Below are positions 14,167 to 18,327 of a stretch of DNA of 18,327 nucleotides, piece by piece. Position numbers and translations under genes: made by a program. The notes under the pieces are model-generated. The model saw only the letters and a program-made list of their open reading frames with translations. It was not told the DNA's origin and did no database searches. This DNA is from UBA10003 sp964365025 (lineage in GTDB: Bacteria > Patescibacteriota > Patescibacteriia > Magasanikbacterales > UBA10003): positions 1-18,327 of the forward strand of contig CAYIOJ010000017.1 in assembly GCA_964365025.1 (NCBI GenBank), given 5' to 3'. The first letter of the stretch is position 1. Each line of letters begins with the position of its first letter.

Positions 14167-14203
14167 CCCGCCAATAGTCGTCAAGACTTAGGCGGGCTTT
14201 TTT
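14167..14203 (+). terminator. Rho-independent terminator of the radical SAM cassette
   Basis: CCCGCC (14167-14172) pairs with GGCGGG (14191-14196), with AGTC/GACT pairing again inside the loop, followed by C and six T (14198-14203). It lies 13 bases after the stop of the 160-aa gene and closes the plus-strand cassette. Confidence 0.88.
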
Positions 14204-14212
14204 AGTCAAAAA

Positions 14213-14400
14213 TGACTATCTCCCCAATCCACGGCCAGCCGAACAATGGGCATTTGGTCGTGGTCGGCAAAGGCGTGAAAACGGAGAATACTGGTGAAAG
14301 AGCCGGAGCCGGAAAGCGGGCCGTTCTGACCGGCGGCGGGATCAGGCGAGTTGACGGTGATGTCGGACACGACCGGGGGTTTGGGAGTGACATCTGAATA
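14213..14400 (-). pseudogene. Surface-protein fragment B (PKD-like region)
   Basis: Read on the minus strand, this piece encodes KPPVVSDITVNSPDPAAGQN, then GPLSGSGSFTSILRFHAFAD, and HDQMPIVRLAVDWGD before a stop. Alternating Val/Ile/Thr strands and the VDWGD turn are typical of PKD-like domains in large secreted CPR proteins. It has no start codon and begins right at the stop of the MNT gene (14405), so it is a gene remnant. Its last 65 coding bases closely match fragment A. Confidence 0.7.
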
Positions 14401-14404
14401 TTTT

Positions 14405-14728
14405 TTAAATTATCCTCACGCCGGTTTTTTTAATCTGGGAGATCAATGGCGATTCATTTTTAAAATCTTCAATCGTGTAACCAACCGGTTCTAAAACAAA
14501 TTGAGAATCGCGGGGAAGTTTCTGCCACAGATATTGAGTGGCCATCCAGGAATTTTTAAAAGCGGAAGAAACAACGCAAATATCAACATCGCTCCATGGA
14601 TGTTGCAAACCTTTAGCGTACGAGCCAAAAAGCACCACTCTCTGAATGGGCAGATTGTCATTTTTTAACAATTGGACATATTCCTGAATTGCTTGTTTTA
14701 ATTTTCCAGATATTCTTTTTTTAGACAT
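14405..14728 (-). CDS. mntA: MNT-domain nucleotidyltransferase antitoxin
   Basis: This 107-aa minimal nucleotidyltransferase has the complete active-site motif GSx10DxD: G35-S36 in VVLFGSYAKG, and D47 and D49 in SDVDICVV. In HEPN/MNT modules this enzyme neutralises the HEPN toxin by adding AMP groups to a tyrosine near its active site. It overlaps the HEPN gene by 31 bases, so the two are translated together with the toxin first. A further acidic site lies in the VLEPVGYTIEDF segment. The gene is intact. Surface-gene sequence starts directly after its stop codon. Confidence 0.9.
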   Translation of the reverse strand: MSKKRISGKLKQAIQEYVQLLKNDNLPIQRVVLFGSYAKGLQHPWSDVDICVVSSAFKNSWMATQYLWQKLPRDSQFVLEPVGYTIEDFKNESPLISQIKKTGVRII

Positions 14729-15096
14729 AAAAATAAATCCTCGGATATTTTTAAAAACTTGGTGGCATACTCTTTAGTGCAAATTTTGTAAAAAGCAAAT
14801 TTCTCCTCATCATAACGAGCGGCGATATTAAAAGTCGTGATCGTGCGTAAATTGGAAATTTGCTGATCATCTAATTCCAAAGCCGCTAATTTGGCAAAAT
14901 TTTCAAGATTATGACCAAACGGCGGCGCCTGACATGTTTTTTGCGCCACTAATCCTTTAAGGATTTTTTCCAAAGCAAGATGACAAAAGAATAGACAGGC
15001 GTCATAGTGCTTTAATTTCAACAAACCAAGAGCTGTTTTCCAATTTCTTTCGGCAGACAAACGCCAATATTCTATCTGTGATTTTACATTATTCAT
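14698..15096 (-). CDS. hepT: HEPN-domain toxin
   Basis: This 132-aa helical protein of the HEPN family has ERNWKTALGLLKLKHYDACL, FFCHLALEKILKGLVA, and later FNIAARYDEEK at about residues 89-99. HEPN toxins are RNases held in check by the partner MNT protein, whose gene overlaps this one. The usual Rx4-6H motif of the best studied HepT proteins is not obvious. The ARYDEE stretch is the form common in the PF05168-type subgroup, so the mode of action is less certain. The promoter TTGACT-18-TAGAAT in the shared core (15123-15152) lies about 30 bases upstream of the start. Confidence 0.85.
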   Translation of the reverse strand: MNNVKSQIEYWRLSAERNWKTALGLLKLKHYDACLFFCHLALEKILKGLVAQKTCQAPPFGHNLENFAKLAALELDDQQISNLRTITTFNIAARYDEEKFAFYKICTKEYATKFLKISEDLFLCLKKEYLEN

Positions 15097-15122
15097 AAAT
15101 ACCCTGAATCTTTCTTATTATC

Positions 15123-15169
15123 ATTCTATCACCCTCCCCCTTGACAAGTCAACTTGTTTAAGGTAGAGT
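15123..15169. promoter_or_regulatory. Bidirectional promoter core, copy 2
   Basis: This is the same 20-base core as at copies 1 and 3. On the minus strand TTGACT (15147-15152), 18 bp and TAGAAT (15123-15128) serve the HEPN/MNT operon. On the plus strand TTGACA (15141-15146), 17 bp and TAGAGT (15164-15169) point into the structured region before the insertion sequence. Confidence 0.72.
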
Positions 15170-15330
15170 GAGAAGTTACAATAAAGATAACAGCCGGACG
15201 CTAGAACAGGCGGACGGAAAACAAAAAGGAGGATCCGACAGGTGTCGGATGGCTCTTTGAACAATTGAGACACTGCCTTAACCGGCAGCGCAGAGCCGCC
15301 AGTGAATGGCGGCCGGGAGCTTTCACCGGA
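15170..15330 (+). ncRNA. Possible structured leader RNA, no gene
   Basis: No ORF is supported here on the plus strand. Downstream of the plus promoter the sequence can form several hairpins: ATCCGAC/GTCGGAT (15233-15250), CTGCC/GGCAG (15273-15288) nested within GGCTCT/AGAGCC (15251-15297), and GCCGCC/GGCGGC (15295-15313), which competes for three bases with the previous stem. GGAGG lies at 15228-15232 and a three-codon ORF, ATG GCT CTT TGA, starts at 15249. Parts of it match the region after copy 3 (17457-17510). On the minus strand 15200-15330 may instead be a surface-gene remnant (SGESSRPPFTGGSALPVKAV). Confidence 0.35.
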
Positions 15331-16491
15331 TACCGTTCGGTTTTGGGTTGGTAAAAAGTTGTTTTCTTTGCTACAGTATGCTAAGATTTGACTCTTTAAC
15401 TGGTTAATTAACATATTATGGCAAAAAAAACACAATCCGCATTGTCCAAAATGCGGTGGAGAAAAAACAATTAAGTGGGGCGGCAGGCGTGGTTTAAAAA
15501 GATATTTTTGCAAGAGCTGTAAAGGCTCTTTTTCTGTTGACCACAAACAAAAAGAATTGTCTTTTTGGATACCTCACATTGACGGAGTCCCGGTTAGAAA
15601 GTTGGCCGATGAAAGAAAAATGTCTCCCGCTCAAACTTACAAAAAGATAATTAGCGAAATGGATTTGTTGCCAGACAATACTTGGCTCACGGCCAAGTAT
15701 TGCAATCGCTTCTGCGGCATTTTAATCGTGGACGGCAAATATGTAAAAGTGAAGGGTTACAAAGAAAAAATACCTTTCATTTTTTGTTTGGATTATTTAA
15801 CTCATGATCCCATTGTCGGCATACTCGCTCCTTCGAAAAATGAAGAAGCTTTTTTAAAATTATTTAAATTACTTAAAACTTGCAACTATCCGTTGCAGAT
15901 TGTGGTCTGTGATGACAGAAGTTCGCTAATTCCTGCCTTAAAATACCACTATCCCAAAGCTCACATCCAACTCTGCCAGAACCACTATGTAGAAAATATT
16001 CGCCAACAATTGCATATCAGAACATCTAAATATCACGCTCATTTTTTTCATTCGCTCTGTCTGCGCGTATTTAAAGAATATGCCAACGACCGACAACTCA
16101 ATGATGCTTTGCATCACCTGCTAACGAAGCGAACGGAAAATGACCCACTACGACAAATGATTGTCATGGACATTCATCGACGGAGAAAAGAATTATTTGC
16201 CTATACGAAAATTCCGCATTGTCCACAAAACACCAACTTAATTGAACTCTACAACTCACACTTAAACGGTAGGCTAAAAACGATTAAAGGCTTTAAATCT
16301 TTTCATGCCGCACTACGCTGGCTTAATGCTTATCTCATTCGCCGACGAACAAAACCTTTCACTGACTGTAAAATGAAATTCAAACAACTAAACGGCAAAA
16401 CCAGTATGGAAATGACATTAAAAAAACAGGCCGAGTGGCCTGAAATTTTTGGTCTAAAAATGCCCGATTACCAACCCAAAACCGAACGGTA
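15331..16491 (+). mobile_element. Insertion sequence, 1161 bp, with 24-bp terminal inverted repeats
   Basis: The left end (15331-15354, starting TACCGTTCGGTTTTGGGTTG) and the right end (16468-16491) are perfect 24-bp inverted repeats. They enclose a single transposase gene whose last codons form the right repeat. The element sits in surface-gene sequence. No clear target-site duplication is seen: the bases next to the two ends, ACCGGA on the left and ACGGGA on the right, are similar but not equal. Confidence 0.85.
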
Positions 16492-16492
16492 A
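15418..16492 (+). CDS. Zinc-ribbon MULE-type DDE transposase, probably needing a frameshift near its start
   Basis: The main reading frame encodes an N-terminal zinc ribbon (CPKCG, then CKSCKGSFSV) followed by a catalytic core of about 311 aa. Counting from TTG 15557, likely catalytic acids are D59 (LIVDGKYVKV), D119 or D120 (VVCDDRSSLIPALK) and E230 (NTNLIELYNSHLNGRL), with C140xxH143 in between as in MULE-type transposases. The zinc-ribbon frame has no usable start codon. The only good ATG (15418) is one frame off, and the two frames meet in a run of eight A (15423-15430). Skipping one A gives MAKKHNPHCPKCGG, so slippage on the A-run, or a one-base insertion that kills the gene, is implied. 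The exact IS family was not resolved. Confidence 0.75.
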
Positions 16493-16712
16493 CGGGAAAA
16501 GTTCCAGCAAGCGTTCCAAACCGCGGCCAAAACCGGTCCCGCTGATGTCGTTCTGAGGAATGACTTTGCCTTCGTCCAGAGCAGCGCCAATGCAAACGCC
16601 ATATTCCACGGTTTCCTCGGTTGAATCAGAATGTTTCTTTGGCGGACAGTCCAAACTGCCGCCGCAGAACTGGCCGTGATTCTGACCGCCGACGCAGAGG
16701 CCGCAGAGGACA
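16492..16712 (-). pseudogene. Surface-protein fragment C (Cys-rich region), cut by the IS
   Basis: The minus-strand frame encodes LCGLCVGGQNHGQFCGGSLD, then CPPKKHSDSTEETVEYGVCI and GTGFGRGLERLLELFP, running directly into the insertion sequence. The spaced Cys and the GGQNHGQFC turn are typical of small Cys-knot-like modules in secreted CPR proteins. It starts right at the stop codon of the 69-aa gene (16713) and has no start codon. The sequence beyond the other IS end (15330 downwards, SGESSRPPFTGGSALPV) may be its continuation. Confidence 0.65.
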
Positions 16713-16922
16713 CTAACTCTCTAATAATTTTGCGATTCCTTTCAGGCCGCGGCCTTTCCACATTTTTTTCCTTTCCTGGACAGAATCGCCAAAACCTCCT
16801 CTGGCAATACTGACAAATTTATCCGCTCCCAACGGCCCGAACTTACCAGCCAACAATTTCCAACCTTGCAAAAATAAACTGGAGGGTTTGATTTTTTGCA
16901 TCTCCAAATTTTGTTTAAACAT
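16713..16922 (-). CDS. Putative antitoxin partner of the PIN toxin, 69 aa
   Basis: This 69-aa protein has the pattern LQGWKLLAGKFGPLGADKFV followed by GGFGDSVQERKKMWKG and a C-terminal helix ending IAKLLES. It resembles, from memory, small uncharacterised proteins in cyanobacteria and Chloroflexi of the form G-W/F...L...LGP-x-GA..F....G.GD...ER...W, which are often encoded next to PIN-domain genes. That supports an antitoxin role. It follows the PIN gene after a 7-base gap, so the toxin comes first here. Surface-gene sequence begins directly after its stop codon. Confidence 0.65.
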   Translation of the reverse strand: MFKQNLEMQKIKPSSLFLQGWKLLAGKFGPLGADKFVSIARGGFGDSVQERKKMWKGRGLKGIAKLLES

Positions 16923-16929
16923 ATAATTT

Positions 16930-17388
16930 TTAATAATTTTGAATAAATTGAATGGGATTAAGAATCGCGAGCGTTGAATTCTCTGATTTTAACAGTTCTT
17001 CAATATTGGATGATTTACGCAAAATGTCGTCATCGCAAGTTAAAAATAGATCGGCCTGACCGTGGGCGGCAAAAGAAACATGCAGAGCGTCATAAGTGGG
17101 AATTTTTGCAACCTTGATAATCTTTTTGGCTAACTTTTTGATGTCATTGCTGTAAGGAATATCCTCGTCAACAAATTGAATAAATTTTTTAACCTCTTGC
17201 AATTTAAACAGTGGCATTTTGGATAATTCCAATCTAATCAACTTTGAACAAAGACAAGTTATTTTTCCTTCTTCCACTATTTGCCATAATCTCAATACAG
17301 CCTCGGCTTCTAAAGCAATCCTTAATTGCGACCAGTCATCAAATGGCCGGCAATAAATATTTGTATCAAGATAAACTCTTAAATTCAT
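16930..17388 (-). CDS. PIN-domain RNase toxin (VapC-like)
   Basis: This 152-aa PIN-domain protein has the first acid in VYLDTNIYCRPFDD (D8), a second in RLELSK (E54), and the third and fourth in TYDALHVSFAA (D100) and LFLTCDDDIL (about D119-D121). These would bind the metal ions of the RNase site. VapC-like toxins cleave RNA, often tRNA, and are inhibited by a protein encoded alongside. The partner is most likely the 69-aa product 7 bases downstream. Transcription probably comes from TTGACT-18-TAGAAT in the shared core (17410-17439), about 20 bases before the ATG. Confidence 0.88.
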   Translation of the reverse strand: MNLRVYLDTNIYCRPFDDWSQLRIALEAEAVLRLWQIVEEGKITCLCSKLIRLELSKMPLFKLQEVKKFIQFVDEDIPYSNDIKKLAKKIIKVAKIPTYDALHVSFAAHGQADLFLTCDDDILRKSSNIEELLKSENSTLAILNPIQFIQNY

Positions 17389-17409
17389 ACTTCCGCTCTA
17401 ACACACCAT

Positions 17410-17456
17410 ATTCTACCACCATCCCCCTTGACAAGTCAACTTGATTGGCGTATAGT
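17410..17456. promoter_or_regulatory. Bidirectional promoter core, copy 3
   Basis: This is the third copy of the core. The minus-strand arm is TTGACT (17434-17439), 18 bp, TAGAAT (17410-17415), serving the PIN operon. The plus-strand arm is TTGACA (17428-17433), 17 bp, TATAGT (17451-17456), the best of the three plus-strand promoters. No plus-strand gene follows. Confidence 0.75.
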
Positions 17457-17520
17457 GTAGAGTTACAATAAAGGTAACAAAGGAGGGTCCGCTCACCGAG
17501 CCGGATGGCGTGGTGAGTGG
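17457..17520 (+). other. Orphan leader-like sequence after promoter copy 3
   Basis: Downstream of the plus promoter lie a stem-loop GTTAC-n7-GTAAC (17462-17478), AAGGAGG (17480-17486) and a hairpin CCGCTCACC/GGTGAGTGG (17489-17520) enclosing a three-codon ORF, ATG GCG TGG TGA (17505). The same order is found after copy 2. It looks like a gene leader without its gene. Confidence 0.35.
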
Positions 17521-17865
17521 ATACCACAGGGTGCAGTTTTTTGGCTGGGATTGCTTCGCCCCTGCGGCGCTCGCAATGACATATGCCGACGGATCCAAAC
17601 AATATCCTTCCCAGCCGCGGGATTTGCTGATTTGTTTTGATAAAAGACAGGTTCCGTGCTCTTTAATGGCAAAAGCCGCTTCGGCCGGATTTAAAGGTCG
17701 ATCATCAGTACAATTGCCCGAGTGGACGCAAGACAGGCCTTTTTTAAAATTGCCCAATTCGTCAAATCCGCCGGAGCACACGCCTTCGGCTCCAAGCAAT
17801 TGGTTATACGGAAGATATTGAGTGATGGATTCGCTGTTTTGAGCGCTATATGTGACTTTAAATAT
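17480..17865 (-). pseudogene. Surface-protein fragment D (Cys-containing region)
   Basis: The minus-strand frame from 17865 encodes TYSAQNSESITQYLPYNQLL, GFDELGNFKKGLSCVHSGNC, KSRGWEGYCLDPSAYV and CTLWYPLTTPSG. The spaced Cys, the WEGYCLD and CTLWYP motifs and the lack of a start codon mark it as an internal piece of a large secreted protein. It contains a palindromic repeat unit in frame (residues SAAGAKQSQPK, 17549-17582). It ends where promoter copy 3 and the PIN operon begin, which suggests that this operon interrupts the gene. Confidence 0.6.
17549..17582. repeat. Dispersed palindromic repeat, half copy inside fragment D
   Basis: GGATTGCTTCGCCCCTGCGG followed by CGCTCGCAATGACAT matches the right half of the units at 3401-3475 and 4607-4686. 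It is read through in frame within fragment D. Confidence 0.8.
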
Positions 17866-17900
17866 TCAATTGAATAAGCTTCGTGAAAAAAAACTGAAAA

Positions 17901-17950
17901 TAAAAAAACCCGTTCCAACGCATGCGTTCTGGCATGACATTGTTACGGGT
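17901..17950 (-). terminator. Rho-independent terminator after the partial surface gene
   Basis: On the minus strand ACCCGT (17950-17945) pairs with ACGGGT (17913-17908), with an inner AACGCATGCGTT palindrome in the loop, followed by seven T (17908-17902). It lies about 40 bases after the stop of the gene at 17993. Confidence 0.78.
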
Positions 17951-17992
17951 TGACTGATTGTCATCGCACCTCCTTTTGTTGAAAGCTGATGT

Positions 17993-18327
17993 CTACTGTG
18001 CAGGTACCATTTTGGTACACTTGACTCCGCTCGTGAGCGAAGTCAGAGTTTGGCTGTCGGAAGAAAGGGAGTAAGAAATCTTGGGCTCCCCATCCAAGGG
18101 GTAGCGAGGATTAGGGTCGCCGGGTTTGCCAACGGGATTGTAGCCACTGCCATCGCCCAATTGCATGTGACAGAGACCATCTCCCTCATCGGGCAAAAAG
18201 GTTATCGTCCGCACATCGCCATCCCCGCAATCCCACTCACCCAAGAACCCACAGAATTCCCAGCAGACGCAGGGAGGGTATTTGTCAGGGGAGAGTTGCT
18301 GGCATTGCTTCTGGGTGGTGCAAGATT
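17993..18327 (-). CDS. Cys-rich secreted/surface protein, 5' end outside the window
   Basis: The minus-strand frame is open to the window edge and ends at 17993. About 110 residues are visible, including CQQLSPDKYPPCVCWEFCGF, EWDCGDGDVRTITFLPDEGD, GLCHMQLGDGSGYNP and a KCTKMVPAQ end. The many Cys and the CGDGD and GDGSGYNP turns suggest an extracellular protein stabilised by disulfides or metal. The apparent TTG start at 18244 is not convincing, since the Cys pattern continues upstream of it. A terminator follows at 17901-17950, so this gene has an intact 3' end, unlike fragments A to D. The family is not recognised. Confidence 0.65.
   Translation of the reverse strand, partial: SCTTQKQCQQLSPDKYPPCVCWEFCGFLGEWDCGDGDVRTITFLPDEGDGLCHMQLGDGSGYNPVGKPGDPNPRYPLDGEPKISYSLSSDSQTLTSLTSGVKCTKMVPAQ

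Noticed and set aside
15121..15546. 141-aa minus-strand ORF across promoter copy 2 and the IS left end
   Set aside because: It crosses the IS boundary and the promoter core, so it is not a gene. Only its middle may be a surface-gene remnant.
15325..16497. A target-site duplication flanking the IS
   Set aside because: The flanks ACCGGA and ACGGGA resemble each other but no identical direct repeat of usual length is present.
17866..17964. A 32-aa minus-strand ORF with AAAGGAGGT just before its ATG
   Set aside because: It spans the terminator at 17901-17950, the Shine-Dalgarno spacing is too short, and the product (MTISQPVTMSCQNAC...) looks like translated hairpin. It may be a relic of a gene start.
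1..18327. Reassignment of TGA to Gly, known from some CPR groups
   Set aside because: The radical SAM, DUF433 and VirB6-like genes all end at TGA with the next gene starting right there, so TGA acts as stop.
1..18327. CRISPR array or Cas genes
   Set aside because: Repeats present are palindromic and dispersed or promoter cores 2-3 kb apart. There is no regular repeat-spacer pattern and no Cas motif.

Overview
The window looks like a chromosomal segment of a Candidatus Patescibacteria (CPR) genome, probably of the Parcubacteria-like part of that radiation. This is inferred from gene content: a PrgI / TraC-like / VirB4 / VirB6-like secretion block typical of these genomes, dispersed GTCATTGCGAG...GAAGCAATC palindromes, fragments of Cys-rich and PKD-like giant surface proteins, and toxin-antitoxin (TA) pairs. 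The standard bacterial code fits, because several well-bounded genes end at TGA.

Region 1 (1-9760, all minus strand) is a housekeeping/secretion block. It holds tRNA-Ser(GCU), a comF gene cut by three in-frame TAA codons, a small membrane-anchored VirB8-like protein, VirB4, a TraC-like VirB4 N-terminal-domain protein, PrgI, a proline-rich 613-aa protein and a 1071-aa VirB6/TrbL-like membrane protein. The genes are closely packed and are probably read from an extended -10 promoter just upstream of the VirB6-like gene. Palindromic repeats fill two intergenic gaps and have also entered the 613-aa protein in frame. A divergent coiled-coil gene (9880-10782, plus strand) follows.

Region 2 (about 10800-18327) is an accessory mosaic. 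Three unrelated TA operons lie on the minus strand: DUF433/DUF5615, HEPN/MNT, and PIN with a 69-aa partner. Each is headed by the same 22-bp promoter core, which carries sigma-70-like promoters in both directions. Fragments of a large minus-strand surface-protein gene lie between these operons and around a 1.16-kb insertion sequence with 24-bp perfect terminal inverted repeats. Their order suggests one gene broken up by cassettes.

The most interesting unit is a plus-strand cassette at 11709-14203, between the first two TA operons. It encodes a radical SAM enzyme with a complete SPASM Cys pattern. Seven bases after its stop, behind a near-perfect Shine-Dalgarno sequence, is a 44-aa peptide with four Cys and a CDCGPDDEC tail. 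A terminator-like hairpin, an HExxH metalloprotease and a 160-aa protein of unknown function follow, and then a strong terminator. I read this as a candidate ribosomally made, radical-SAM-modified peptide (RiPP) locus in a CPR bacterium. The peptide is too short to appear in ordinary gene lists. The cassette and the DUF433/DUF5615 operon together are bounded by 65-bp near-identical direct repeats.
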